NCBI GenBank assembly: GCA_963819695.1
Contig: CAWFXD010000003.1
Location: 186,001-250,000 of the forward strand
Origin: DASZIT01 sp963819695
GTDB lineage: Bacteria > Actinomycetota > Acidimicrobiia > Acidimicrobiales > RAAP-2
Direction: 5' to 3'
Length of the DNA stretch: 64,000 nucleotides
Every line of letters begins with the position of its first letter. Positions within the stretch are counted from its first letter, which is position 1. The translations under genes and the position numbers were made by a program. Shown piece after piece: positions 1 to 9,337 of this stretch. Below the pieces are notes generated by a model. It was not told where the DNA came from and made no database searches. It was given only the letters and a program-made list of their open reading frames with translations.

Positions 1-203
1 AACGGACCTGCACGTTGATGTTCGGGCTCAGGACCAACCGCTCGCCTTCGAGATGCATGCCCCTCCTTCCGGGCTCGATCATGCCAGCCCTTACGCGACT
101 CCCGCAGGCTCCATCCACCCTCTGTTATCGCCAACCGGGCAATATGTCGAACGGGCAGGCCGGCGCCCTAAAGGGTGCGCGGGGTCGGACCGATATATGG
201 GGT

Positions 204-1190
204 ATGGATGACGTGACGAGCGTGCCTCAGCGAATGCACGATCAGCATCGACTTTCCCCGCAGACCGGAATCTGCGAGGAGGATGGTTGGTGCAACCTCA
301 AGAACCGGGGCCAGGTCCTCGAACATGAGGATCTCCGCTCCAATTTCGAGCTCGTCCTGGCCCGGCACGGAATCGAATGGCCCCGGGGTAGTAACGGCTC
401 GGACTTCGCTTCTGCCATCCCCATCGAGCCATTGGATGTTGGACGCCATCCGTTCTCCCCGGCTCCACCCCGAGGCCCAGTATCGGTTCCTGACGTCTTT
501 GCTGCGCCGTCGGCTCCCGCCGCTCTCATCTCCGACCGATTCCGGGGTCTAAACCGGGACGAGGGCTCGCTGGTCGTTCTGCCCTCTACCCGATCCTCGG
601 GTCAGGGGCTCAAAGCCCAACCAATCAGCCTAAAAAAGGCCGCCCCGGTGCGGAGCTTCGTGAGTCGACTCCTGGGGGCGCCCACCGACGACCACTCCCT
701 TCGGGCGGGATCCGATGGCGAGGAGCAGGTTGCTCGTCAGCTGGCCAAGCTGCCCGACGGTTGGCATGTGTTCCATTCACTGCCTGCCGGTTCACGTGCT
801 TCAGATATCGATCACGTAGTGGTCGGTCCGGGCGGCGTCTTCATCTTGAACACCAAGCACCATCCGGGAGCCACGATCTGGGTCGACGGTGACACATTCT
901 TGGTCAACGGGACCAAGCACCCCTACGTGCGCGATGCGCGGCATGAGTCGTTGCGGGCGACTCGGGACCTCACTGAGCAGTCAGGGTTCGCGGTACCGGC
1001 CGTCGCGGTCATCGCGGTGGTCGGGGCCCACGAGGGCTTGACGATTAAGTCGCAACCAGTAGACGGTGCAGTTCATGTGGTCCCCCGCCGAAACCTGGTC
1101 AACTGGCTTACCGGCCATCGGGCGGTTTTCAGTATCGAACAGGTCGGGACCGTCGCCGAGACAGCCCGACACTCTTCCGTCTGGTCCTGA
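204..1190 (+). CDS. NERD-domain (nuclease-related) protein
   Basis: The C-terminal half matches the NERD domain, a fold related to PD-(D/E)XK nucleases: an acidic GEEQVARQL helix is followed by the segment SDIDHVVVGPGGVFILNTK, whose D-x-D, hydrophobic strand and terminal lysine are the usual core. The roughly 145 residues before it match nothing I know. The frame is open from base 15, so the start is uncertain; ATG at 204 and GTG at 648 (which would leave only the NERD part) are both possible. Third-position GC is lower than in genes beyond 13 kb. The substrate is unknown; NERD proteins often occur in accessory DNA, and this one lies beside a tRNA fragment and a helicase-nuclease operon. Confidence 0.6.
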   Translation: MDDVTSVPQRMHDQHRLSPQTGICEEDGWCNLKNRGQVLEHEDLRSNFELVLARHGIEWPRGSNGSDFASAIPIEPLDVGRHPFSPAPPRGPVSVPDVFAAPSAPAALISDRFRGLNRDEGSLVVLPSTRSSGQGLKAQPISLKKAAPVRSFVSRLLGAPTDDHSLRAGSDGEEQVARQLAKLPDGWHVFHSLPAGSRASDIDHVVVGPGGVFILNTKHHPGATIWVDGDTFLVNGTKHPYVRDARHESLRATRDLTEQSGFAVPAVAVIAVVGAHEGLTIKSQPVDGAVHVVPRRNLVNWLTGHRAVFSIEQVGTVAETARHSSVWS

Positions 1191-1204
1191 CCTGACTATC
1201 CGAT

Positions 1205-1247
1205 TGGTGGCAGGGGCAGAACTTGAACCTGCGGTCCTCGGACTATG
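1205..1247 (-). other. 3' half of a tRNA-Met(CAU)-like gene (possible att scar)
   Basis: Read on the minus strand, the segment gives CAT, AG, the stem strand TCCGA, a 5-nt variable loop GGACC, a T-arm GCAGG-TTCAAGT-TCTGC (5 bp counting one G-U pair), an acceptor strand CCCTGCC, discriminator A and encoded CCA. No partner GGCAGGG for the acceptor exists in the following 110 bases, and the D-arm is not recognisable, so the gene is not intact. The stem before CAT pairs at only four of five positions and the U expected at position 33 is G. Homology starting at the anticodon and running to CCA is the pattern left by tRNA-targeting integrases. A decayed tRNA is the alternative. Confidence 0.6.
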
Positions 1248-1270
1248 CCGCCGACCGAGCATCCGGCCGG

Positions 1271-1284
1271 GCCCCTTCGGGGGC
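1271..1284 (-). terminator. Hairpin downstream of the helicase-nuclease operon
   Basis: GCCCC and GGGGC form a perfect 5-bp stem around a 4-nt loop (TTCG on the plus strand, CGAA in the leftward transcript). It sits about 70 bases past the stop of the addA-like gene. There is no T-run, so termination is inferred from position only. Confidence 0.4.
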
Positions 1285-1353
1285 TCACCGACGACTAGGC
1301 GCTGCGGGCGGTCACAGCGCACATGAACCAGCGCCCGGCATTCACGGTCGTCC

Positions 1354-4300
1354 TCAGTTCGTGACCATCTCGTGTCCGTCGGAAACGAGTCGGCGCACGT
1401 CGGCCATGGCGACATCGAGGTCGGCCAGGTGGCGCTCAACGGCGCCGTCCGGCGTGAGGAAGAGAAACGTCACCCGAGCGACCGGTTCGGCGATGGAGGA
1501 ACCGATCGTCAGGGCATACGACGCACCTTGGGTCCGGTAGTCCTCGACCCGCTGGTCCAGCGCTTGGGGGTCAGAGGTAGACGCGGTCTTGTAGTCGACG
1601 ACGACCAACCCCTCCGAACCCCGGTAGAGGAGGTCGATGTAGCCCTCGAGCAGGCGGCCGTCAACGGGTGTGCAGGCGTAGATCTCCTTCCAGTGCGGCG
1701 AGATGGCGGCCTCCACCACCGACGGGGACTCCAACGCCTGGAGGACCAACATCCGCACGTCTCTGGCCCGGTCCGGCACGGCCTCTGCCTCGCACTGGGC
1801 CACCAGAGCATCGTCGAGGCCGGCCCCGCTGGCCAGATCGATGGTCTGGAGTACGCCGTGGACCGCCCTTCCCACGGCCGTCCCGTAGCGGCCCTTCAGC
1901 CACGGTGGCAAGTCGAGGTCTCGCGGTCGTTTCTGGAGTCCGGGGTCTGTCCCTTCCACCCTGTCGGGCTCTTCCCCGCTGTCGGGCCCTCCCTGGTCGG
2001 TCAGGGCGGTCGCAGCCACGGTCGTCGGGCGAGACGCGCGCCGAATGGCTGCCGTTCGCTCGGCCGCCCACTCGTCGAAGGGTGGCAGAGACGTCGGCGA
2101 ATCCACGACATCCGGATGAAACGCGTCAGTCGCGGCGACGCCGTCCACCAGGCCCCCGATCACTTCACCGGCCAGGAGAAGTTCTGCGTTTGTGCGCGCC
2201 TTTGGCGCCGGCACCTTGGCTCGGATCTTGCGATGCACCGACACCACCAGGTGGTCGCGCGCCCTCGTGCACGCCACGTACAGCAGGCGGATCCGCTCGT
2301 GGAGCCCCATCTGTTCGTCAATCGGAATCCAGTCCACGAATTCCTCGGTACTGACGTTTTTCCCGAATTTGTAGCCCACGCCGCCGGACGCCGGGAATAC
2401 CACTTCGGCGGGCGCCGATCGCCCCGACGGGACTGTCGACATCCCAGAGACGATGGTGATGGGGAACTCCAGACCCTTGGCGCCGTGAATGGTCAAGATC
2501 CGAACGGCGTCGTCGTCGTTCTCGGGCAGGATGGACTCGGTCACCCGAGCCCCCTCGGCTGTCTGCAGGGCCACCCAGTGCAGGTACTGGCGCAAGTTGC
2601 CACCGGTTGCCTCGCTCCAAGCCCGAGCCTGGTCGATCACGAAGCGCAGGCGCCGCCACACGTCGCGGGGTCGGCCCTCTGCAAATCCGAGCTCCAAGGC
2701 TCGTCGGTCCCGGGCAATGCTCCCCATCAGCTCGGAAGGAGCGGACCAAGCGCGCTGGTCGTAGAGCGACCGAAGGTAGGCAAGGCCGATCCGGACCCGA
2801 TCATCGGGAGGAACCGTGTCGGGCTGGTCGGCGAGATAGCTCCAGCGTCCCTTGCGCTCCCACTTGAACCGGAACAGGTCGTCGTCGCCGCAGGCCAACA
2901 GCGACGTGCGGAGCGCGGACACGATGTGGAGGTAGTTGGTCGGGTCGTCCACGGCTCGCAGGACCATGAGCAGGTCGCGTACCGCTCGGCTGGCGTAGAC
3001 GAGGGAGCTGGTCTCGGCCCGAAAGGCGATGCCGGCCTGCTCGAAGGCGTCTTCCAGGAAGGGGAGCGACGTCCGCGCCGGCACCAGGACCGTGATGTCA
3101 CCGAGTCGGGCCGGCCGCCAGGACCCATCTTGTTCGCTGACGTCCCATGCCTCGCCGATGATGCGGGTGACGGTCAGGGCCACATCGGTCGCCTCGGCGC
3201 TGCGCAGCTCGTCGGCCTTCTCTTCCGGAGAGTGTGGCTCGCGTCCGATCACCGCCACTGCGGGGCCTACTAGTGGAGCCTCCCGGGTCGCCTCCAACGC
3301 CAGATACTGAGGCTGCGAGTCGATCCCCGCCAGGGCTTCGTCGATCGGTTCGCCCATGAGGGTCGAAAAGGTTTCATTCACCCAGCGGATGATCGGCTCG
3401 ACGGTCCGAAAGTTTGCCATTAGCTCGACCATGCCGCCGTCGGATCCGAAGCGCCGCCCTGCTCTCAAGAACGTGGCGATGTCGGCCCGACGGAAGCGGT
3501 AGATCGACTGTTTGGGGTCACCCACGACGAAGAGGTGCCCGGGAGCCACATCTACCTTTTCCCACGGCTCGCTCCCCGACATCTCGTCGCGCGGGCTGGC
3601 AGCGGCGATGCGCACGGCCAGCTCGATCTGGATGGGGTCGGTGTCCTGGAATTCGTCCAGCAGGAGCCGGTCGTAGCGCTCGTGCAGGATCGCACGCACC
3701 CCAGGGCCGTGGTCGGCGTCTCGCAGGAGCGCTCGGGCCAGAACGAGCAGATCGTGGAATTCCAGCTGGCCGGCCCGCTGCCGGGCCTCGGCACTGGCCA
3801 ACGTAAAGGACCGGATGGCGCTGCCGAGTCGGCGTGCGCACGCGTCGGCCACCTTTGCACGAACTCCCTCCAGGGCCTCACCCGCCTCCGCCACGCTGTC
3901 CCGGAGTTCATCCAGGTCGCAGTCCCAGGAGGCCTTCTTCCCCCTGCCCCCAACCCGGAAGCTCGGCAACTTCGGGTTGGCCTCCGGACCGAGAGCATCG
4001 AGAAGGTCGAGTTCGTCCTCCATTGCCGCGAGCTCGACAATTCGTCCTTCGATGTCGTCAAGGCGTTCCCGCAGTTTGTCGCCGGGGTCGCGGCAAGACG
4101 TGGCGCAGAGACGCCGAATAGGCTCCGCGGCGGAGCGAAAGAGCTGGTGCACCGACGGAGGGTCGGGCGCTGCCTCCGGTACCTGCTCGCGCACAAGGTC
4201 CCAGTTGTCGTCGAAGGCCTCGGCAAGCGAGCGAAGGGCGGCTGGCCTCACCCCCGAGGCGAACAACAGCAGCAGGGTGCGTTCGAGTCCGGGATCGTCC

Positions 4301-4773
4301 AGGAGCTGGTCACGAAACGACGACCAGCGGGCGTCAAAGGCCACCGACGAGCTGACCTCGTCGAGCACCTCGACCCGCGGTGGGAGCCCGGCCTCGACCG
4401 GGTGCTCGGAAAGCAGGCGTTGGGCGAACGAATGGAGCGTGCCGATGGCCGCGCCGTCGAGCTGGCCCAAGGCCTCCTTGGCGCTCACCTCGAGATCGCT
4501 TCCGGGGTTCGCTTCGGCCACCTTCTCGAGTTCGGCCCGGATCCGATCGCGGAACTCGGCTCCAGCTTTCTCGGTAAATGTGATGGCCGCCACCTTCCGG
4601 AGTGCGACATGCCCGCCCAGCACCAGCGCCAAGACCCGCCGGATCAAGGCCGACGTCTTCCCGGATCCCGCTCCAGCTTCGACGAAGAGCGTGGAGTCGA
4701 GGTCGCTCTCGATCCGATCCCGAGCCGGCTGATCGGGCGGGGAGGCCAAGGGGCCGGGCGTCGAATCAGGCAT
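1354..4773 (-). CDS. AddA/RecB-like UvrD-family helicase with C-terminal nuclease domain
   Basis: Motor and nuclease subunit of an AddAB/AdnAB-type enzyme that resects double-strand breaks for recombination. Visible SF1A motifs in order: Walker A AGAGSGKT near residue 40, DEFQDTD near 380, VGDPKQSIYRFR near 425, ILTIHGAKGLEFP near 765 and YVACTRARDHL near 840. A C-terminal PD-(D/E)XK nuclease core follows, with YIDLLYRG and VVVDYKTAS near 1050. ATG at 4773 overlaps the upstream subunit by 8 bases, which suits translational coupling; ATG at 4797, preceded by GAGGACC, is an alternative that adds 8 residues. The whole frame is intact. Whether it is closer to AddA, AdnB or RecB cannot be settled by eye, so I give no symbol. 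Confidence 0.85.
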   Translation of the reverse strand: MPDSTPGPLASPPDQPARDRIESDLDSTLFVEAGAGSGKTSALIRRVLALVLGGHVALRKVAAITFTEKAGAEFRDRIRAELEKVAEANPGSDLEVSAKEALGQLDGAAIGTLHSFAQRLLSEHPVEAGLPPRVEVLDEVSSSVAFDARWSSFRDQLLDDPGLERTLLLLFASGVRPAALRSLAEAFDDNWDLVREQVPEAAPDPPSVHQLFRSAAEPIRRLCATSCRDPGDKLRERLDDIEGRIVELAAMEDELDLLDALGPEANPKLPSFRVGGRGKKASWDCDLDELRDSVAEAGEALEGVRAKVADACARRLGSAIRSFTLASAEARQRAGQLEFHDLLVLARALLRDADHGPGVRAILHERYDRLLLDEFQDTDPIQIELAVRIAAASPRDEMSGSEPWEKVDVAPGHLFVVGDPKQSIYRFRRADIATFLRAGRRFGSDGGMVELMANFRTVEPIIRWVNETFSTLMGEPIDEALAGIDSQPQYLALEATREAPLVGPAVAVIGREPHSPEEKADELRSAEATDVALTVTRIIGEAWDVSEQDGSWRPARLGDITVLVPARTSLPFLEDAFEQAGIAFRAETSSLVYASRAVRDLLMVLRAVDDPTNYLHIVSALRTSLLACGDDDLFRFKWERKGRWSYLADQPDTVPPDDRVRIGLAYLRSLYDQRAWSAPSELMGSIARDRRALELGFAEGRPRDVWRRLRFVIDQARAWSEATGGNLRQYLHWVALQTAEGARVTESILPENDDDAVRILTIHGAKGLEFPITIVSGMSTVPSGRSAPAEVVFPASGGVGYKFGKNVSTEEFVDWIPIDEQMGLHERIRLLYVACTRARDHLVVSVHRKIRAKVPAPKARTNAELLLAGEVIGGLVDGVAATDAFHPDVVDSPTSLPPFDEWAAERTAAIRRASRPTTVAATALTDQGGPDSGEEPDRVEGTDPGLQKRPRDLDLPPWLKGRYGTAVGRAVHGVLQTIDLASGAGLDDALVAQCEAEAVPDRARDVRMLVLQALESPSVVEAAISPHWKEIYACTPVDGRLLEGYIDLLYRGSEGLVVVDYKTASTSDPQALDQRVEDYRTQGASYALTIGSSIAEPVARVTFLFLTPDGAVERHLADLDVAMADVRRLVSDGHEMVTN

Positions 4774-7700
4774 CGGGGGTCGTTTCCATGACCGCATCGG
4801 CGGGGTCCTCGAGCACAGGGTCCACCAGGTTCACGAAAGCGGCCATGGCCAGGTCGGCCCGTTTGCGATCGTACTGCCGGCGGAGCTCCGTCACCCCCAT
4901 GCCGTCGGGGTCGCAGAACGGGCATTCCACCCAGAGCGACGTACTGGTTGCGGTGGGGTGGTGCGGAAAGACTCCCGCTTCGATCCCCGCCACGATGGTG
5001 CTCAGCGTGGCGCCAACATGCTCCAGCACCTCGGGCGTCACCGAGTACCCGACGCGCTCGAATTTGCCACGGGTCGAGACGAACCAGTATTCAGCCCGGA
5101 CGTTTGCATCGAGGGCCCCTTGGCTCTGGCGAGCAGCCTCGCCATACACGGGCAGCTGTAGCCGTCGTCCCTGCCCGTCTGGGTTGTCCTCACTCAAGTC
5201 CTTGTAATCACCGACCTTGCCCGTCTTGTAATCGACGACGTGCAAGGTGCCATCACCAGCGACGTCCACCCGGTCGGCTTTGCCCCGGAACTGGACCTGG
5301 CGCCCGTCGGGAAGATCCAGGGCCACGGCTCCCAGCAGGTCTTCCGGAAAGCCGAAAGCCAACTCGGCTTCTATCGGCCTGGTGTCGTGGGCGATGCGAT
5401 AGGCGGAATCGGCCTCGAGAAACGTCAACAGGTCGACCAGGATCCGCTTCTTGTCCTGCCGCCAGAAGATCGGTCGACCGGTGAGTCCTCGAGCCTCGTA
5501 GTCGTCACACACGGTTTCGGCGATCGTCATCAAGCGGTCGGAATCCGCAGCCGTCCAGGGTTCGCCCGGCCGCGGGCGGGAGGGCGGCGGACGGTCCAGT
5601 GCCTCCTTGATGAAGTGCTCCAGGACCTCGTGCACGAGCGAACCCTTCTCAAGGGGCGTGATCTGCAACTCGTCCTCCGGGTTTTCGACCTCTTGGACGC
5701 CAAGGATGCTTCGCAGCAGATAGGCGAAGGGGCACGCCGTCCACCCCTCCAGCCGGGTAGCGGAGGCCACCCGCTCGGCCGGTGAGGGAGGGTGCAGTCC
5801 GGCCAGGTTCCCGTCGAAACGGGTGAAGCGATCACTCCTCCGGGAGGCCACGACCTCGGCGCCGGTGGTCAGCAGCGGATCACCCGCCGTCGCCAGTACC
5901 TCAACGGACAGGCGGCTTGACCCCTGGGCCATCAGGGCACGCAACCGGTACTCCTGCTCGGTGGCGGGAGAGCGCAGATGCCGGATACCCGCGTCGAAGG
6001 AGGCCACGTGGGTGAGCCAGTCCCGCTCGCCAGTGAGAAGCTGGTCCGACCACCACCGCTCGCCGGCCAAGACGCTGGCGATCTGCAGGATCCAACGAGA
6101 GGGAACCCGCTCGATGTTGCGGCGTAGATCTCCGCGTGGGACACACAGCACGTGGTGCGCAGCCCCCGCCAGCGTGGCGAGCAGGTGGCGGTGCTGGCGT
6201 TCGACTTGTTCGGAGCGCAGAGGAAGTTCGCCTCCGGTCAATTCCCGCTCGTCATCCGGGAGCAGGGTGTCGTCGTGCGTCCGCGAAGGAAACAGACCCT
6301 CGGCCAGCCCGAGCACGACGACCAAGTCGAGGTCGAGGCCGACACCCATACCGATCGGCCCGACCAGCACGCCCTCGCCCATCCGCCCGACCCGACCGAG
6401 GTCGGACTCGAGCTCCAGTTCCAGTGTGCGGGTAAACACCGCCAGACCGACCGACTCCTCGACCGCATCAAGGGTGGACACCCGATCCAGGGCCCGCTCG
6501 ACCTGCTCAGCCGCCTTCTGCTCGGGTACCGGCCAGGCCGTTCGGCGGCGCTCGCCGCCGATCAGCTCGAGCAGGCGGCGGCGGGACCAGGCGGCCCGTT
6601 CGCTCCAGGGCTCAGTTCGCTCAGCCGCCCCGGCCAGGTCGTCGATCAAGGTCAACACGAACTCTCGCAGCTCTCTCGCCTGGGCGGCCTCGTTTCGCAA
6701 TCTCTCGACCTGCCAGGGAAGGCCGTCAGGGTCGCCTTCCTCCAACTCCGCGTCACCGTCGCGTGTCGCGGCCAGGGTGATCAACCGCGTATCCCAGTCC
6801 GTGCGCCCAGCCACCACGCCGGCATCACGCGAGAGCCGTTCCCACGACATCACCGGGATCAGCCTTCCGTTATGTCTCAGGCGGGCTCCGGCCAGCCAAG
6901 CGAACACGTCCTCTCGGCGATACCCCCCGTCGGGCAAAGCGAGGAGCCCGAGCAGCGTCCTACCCGCCACGCGTGCGGTGAGGGGCGTTACGGCGGCGCC
7001 ATTGAGTCCGAGACCTGCGGCGGCCAGTTGCTCCTGGGCCAGTCGAGCGTAGGGCTCCGGGCTGGCATGCAGGATGGCCATGCGATCGAGCGGTGTTCCG
7101 TCCCGAGCCGCATCGACGATCGCTCGTACCGCCGACCGGACCTCCTCGTCACCATCCGAAGCAGTGATGATCCGCGTGCGCTGGTGGTCGATGACGGTCA
7201 GCAGACCGTCATCGCCAGCAGGAGCTCCCGCGAGCGCTGTTTGGATGCGGCTGACAGAGCGCTCAACATCGTGGTCAGCTCCAGCATCACCCGTGGACCC
7301 CGCGAGGACGGTGAGCTCGTTGCTCGTGCCGACGGCATGGAGCAATCTCCCCGCATGGCGCGACAGCCGCTCGGGCAGGTACACAATGACCGAACCGAGC
7401 CGATCGGCGGTGCCTTCATCGGTGGTTAGGCTCTCCGCCGCCGATATGAGCAGATCTTCCTCGTCATAGAACCGCTTCTCGAGGGAGGTTCGAGCCGCTC
7501 GATGAAGACGCACGACATCGCGCGCACGGGCGCTCATCGCAGCAAGCGCGTCCAACGCTCCGTCCGAGAGATCGCGGAGCTCGCGGTAGGCCGATACGAG
7601 GGCGGTTTCGGTGGCCGCGTGATGGGCCACGGGAGCAAAGATCCCCGGCTCCCAGGTAAGGGCCGCCCGGAGCGCAGCCGCAATGACCGGCGTCGAGACC

Positions 7701-8029
7701 GGCCTGCGACCACTCCCGGCCAGCCGAGCTGACCCGAGAAGGTCCGCCATCCGGTACACGGTGACGAAAGAGACAGCGGCCAGGCCGGAACCTCGGCCAC
7801 AGACCGGCCCGAGTGCCCCCGACGCCAAGAAGCGGCGAGTGGCTACCCCCACATAGTTGGACGGAACCACGACACTCACCAGGGTCAGCGGCTCGTTGCC
7901 CTTGGCCTGGCTGATGGCGGAGCGCAAAGCCTCCGCCGCCGGCCGCCCGTAGGGAACCCATCTGGTGTTTACGCCCACGGAGTCGGATGGTAGGCGATGG
8001 TTGTTTCGTGGTTCGTTGTTGCCGCTCAT
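4766..8029 (-). CDS. AddB-like PD-(D/E)XK nuclease subunit
   Basis: First gene of the leftward helicase-nuclease operon and partner of the AddA-like protein. The C-terminal nuclease core is clear: GKADRVDV, then LHVVDYKTGK near residue 920. A cysteine in TACPFAYLL (near 765) and two in ECPFCDPDG (near 1032) flank the nuclease domain, as in the iron-sulfur staple of AddB/AdnA proteins; I count three obvious cysteines, so a full four-Cys cluster is not proven. The N-terminal half resembles a degenerate UvrD-type motor without a convincing Walker A, as expected for AddB. The length of 1087 residues is normal. The start codon lies in the loop region of a perfect CCGCTC/GAGCGG hairpin (8022-8037) and lacks an obvious SD. 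Confidence 0.8.
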   Translation of the reverse strand: MSGNNEPRNNHRLPSDSVGVNTRWVPYGRPAAEALRSAISQAKGNEPLTLVSVVVPSNYVGVATRRFLASGALGPVCGRGSGLAAVSFVTVYRMADLLGSARLAGSGRRPVSTPVIAAALRAALTWEPGIFAPVAHHAATETALVSAYRELRDLSDGALDALAAMSARARDVVRLHRAARTSLEKRFYDEEDLLISAAESLTTDEGTADRLGSVIVYLPERLSRHAGRLLHAVGTSNELTVLAGSTGDAGADHDVERSVSRIQTALAGAPAGDDGLLTVIDHQRTRIITASDGDEEVRSAVRAIVDAARDGTPLDRMAILHASPEPYARLAQEQLAAAGLGLNGAAVTPLTARVAGRTLLGLLALPDGGYRREDVFAWLAGARLRHNGRLIPVMSWERLSRDAGVVAGRTDWDTRLITLAATRDGDAELEEGDPDGLPWQVERLRNEAAQARELREFVLTLIDDLAGAAERTEPWSERAAWSRRRLLELIGGERRRTAWPVPEQKAAEQVERALDRVSTLDAVEESVGLAVFTRTLELELESDLGRVGRMGEGVLVGPIGMGVGLDLDLVVVLGLAEGLFPSRTHDDTLLPDDERELTGGELPLRSEQVERQHRHLLATLAGAAHHVLCVPRGDLRRNIERVPSRWILQIASVLAGERWWSDQLLTGERDWLTHVASFDAGIRHLRSPATEQEYRLRALMAQGSSRLSVEVLATAGDPLLTTGAEVVASRRSDRFTRFDGNLAGLHPPSPAERVASATRLEGWTACPFAYLLRSILGVQEVENPEDELQITPLEKGSLVHEVLEHFIKEALDRPPPSRPRPGEPWTAADSDRLMTIAETVCDDYEARGLTGRPIFWRQDKKRILVDLLTFLEADSAYRIAHDTRPIEAELAFGFPEDLLGAVALDLPDGRQVQFRGKADRVDVAGDGTLHVVDYKTGKVGDYKDLSEDNPDGQGRRLQLPVYGEAARQSQGALDANVRAEYWFVSTRGKFERVGYSVTPEVLEHVGATLSTIVAGIEAGVFPHHPTATSTSLWVECPFCDPDGMGVTELRRQYDRKRADLAMAAFVNLVDPVLEDPADAVMETTPDA

Positions 8030-8157
8030 CGGAGCGGACGCCGCTCATGAGCCCGAATGGAGTGACGCGTAAAGACAGATCGATGAAATCACACCCGTGT
8101 AACTGTCACACCCTCTGCCCATACTGATTACAGAAGCAATGGCAAAGGAGCCAGATC

Positions 8158-9066
8158 ATGAAGATGTTTGACATCGACGTAGAGGTGGGCAATCAGGTGG
8201 AGATCGGCGGGCTGAGTGTCTTCCCGATCACCAGTGTGAACAAGGTCGGTCCGGCCTTCCTGACAGGGCCGGAAGCATTTGAAGCCGGGTTGATCGAGGT
8301 GAGCGAGCTCGACCCACCGGAAGTCCCATCGCTGGCGATCACCAACCACGCGGACGTTCCCATCCTCCTGGTGGAGGGCGAGATGCTTGTCGGCGGCGAC
8401 CAGAACCGCACCATGAACGTGACCGTCCTCTGCCCACCCCACGCCAGAATCGTTGTGCCCGTTTCTTGCGTCGAAGCCGGCCGCTGGGGGATGAGACGAA
8501 CGGTTTCGAAGTCCAGCAAGCATGCCCCGGGGTCGCTCCGGGCCGCCAAAATTGCCAATCTCCAGCCAAGAATGGGGCCCAACCCCGGTAGGCAGTCCGA
8601 CCAGGGACGAGTGTGGGATGAGGTCGAACGTCAGTCGATGGCCCACGAAGTTTACTCGGGGACATCCGCGCTCGACGATGTCCAAGAGGAGGTCGAAGAC
8701 CGCATCGCGGACCAACTCGACAAGGTCAGGGCCCTCCCGGACCAGATTGGCGTGGTCTGCACGGTCGGCGAACGGGTGATCGGCTTGGATCTTTTCGACA
8801 AGCCCGCCACCTTGGACAAATACCTGCGGGGCATCGTCGCCGGGCATGCCCTCGACGCCCGGTCGACAGGGCCGGATTCTGCCTCGATCAGTGCGATCGA
8901 GCGCTTTCTGGCCCAGGTCGATGCCTCCGGGCATGACGCCGGAAAAGGAGTGGGTCTCGGAGAGGAGATCCTCCTGCACGGGGAGATTGCCGGAATCGGA
9001 CTCTCCTATGAGAAGTGCCTCATCCACCTGGCCGCGTTCCCAACCCCGACGGCGTCACCGAGCTGA
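8158..9066 (+). CDS. ARPP-1 family (DUF6569-like) protein
   Basis: The N-terminal 120 residues carry the family signature: a conserved hydrophobic core, then ILLVEGEMLVGGDQNRTMNV and a segment rich in cysteine and proline (TVLCPPHARIVVPVSCVEAG). These match the ARPP-1 domain, named for its association with ADP-ribosylglycohydrolase and phosphatase genes. The biochemical role is unknown. A good SD (GGAG at 8146) precedes ATG 8158. It is divergent from the addB-like gene across about 130 bases and is followed after 7 bases by a small membrane protein, probably in the same transcript. Confidence 0.7.
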   Translation: MKMFDIDVEVGNQVEIGGLSVFPITSVNKVGPAFLTGPEAFEAGLIEVSELDPPEVPSLAITNHADVPILLVEGEMLVGGDQNRTMNVTVLCPPHARIVVPVSCVEAGRWGMRRTVSKSSKHAPGSLRAAKIANLQPRMGPNPGRQSDQGRVWDEVERQSMAHEVYSGTSALDDVQEEVEDRIADQLDKVRALPDQIGVVCTVGERVIGLDLFDKPATLDKYLRGIVAGHALDARSTGPDSASISAIERFLAQVDASGHDAGKGVGLGEEILLHGEIAGIGLSYEKCLIHLAAFPTPTASPS

Positions 9067-9073
9067 TCAGACC

Positions 9074-9322
9074 ATGAGATACAGCCGGTATTACACCAAG
9101 AAGAACAGGGACGGCAGCCGAACGGTGGTGCGACTCGGGCCTGCCGCGACCGTGGCCATCTTCTTCAAAGAAGCGTTCATGGGGGCCGTCTGCGGAGGGT
9201 GCTTCATCATCGCCCTGAAGGTCCGCACCATCGACGCCCAGGAGGCGATCATCTGGCCGCTGATGGTTCTGTTCCCGCTGCTCGCTTGGATGAACCGTCG
9301 GGCAGCCAGGCGACGCCCGTGA
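9074..9322 (+). CDS. Small membrane protein, 82 residues, unknown
   Basis: Starts 7 bases after the ARPP-1 stop and was probably kept with it. The N-terminus is basic and polar (MRYSRYYTKKNRDGS). Two hydrophobic stretches follow, a weaker one around residues 23-48 containing a CGGC motif and a stronger one around 58-72 (AIIWPLMVLFPLLAW), before a basic tail RRAARRRP. No family is recognised. It may anchor or regulate the neighbouring protein, but that is inferred from position alone. Confidence 0.55.
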   Translation: MRYSRYYTKKNRDGSRTVVRLGPAATVAIFFKEAFMGAVCGGCFIIALKVRTIDAQEAIIWPLMVLFPLLAWMNRRAARRRP

Positions 9323-9337
9323 TGGTCGCCGGTGGGG

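Noticed and set aside
168..449. A 93-codon minus-strand frame opposite the NERD gene
   Set aside because: It has balanced composition and a hydrophobic core (ILMFEDLAPVLEV), so it could be real, but no family, SD or neighbour supports it over the plus-strand frame.
1205..1330. Intact tRNA, tmRNA or intron-split tRNA at the tRNA-like segment
   Set aside because: No GGCAGGG acceptor partner or proper D-arm follows within 110 bases, the acceptor does not fit the tmRNA GGG start, and there is too little room before the addA-like gene for an intron and 5' half.
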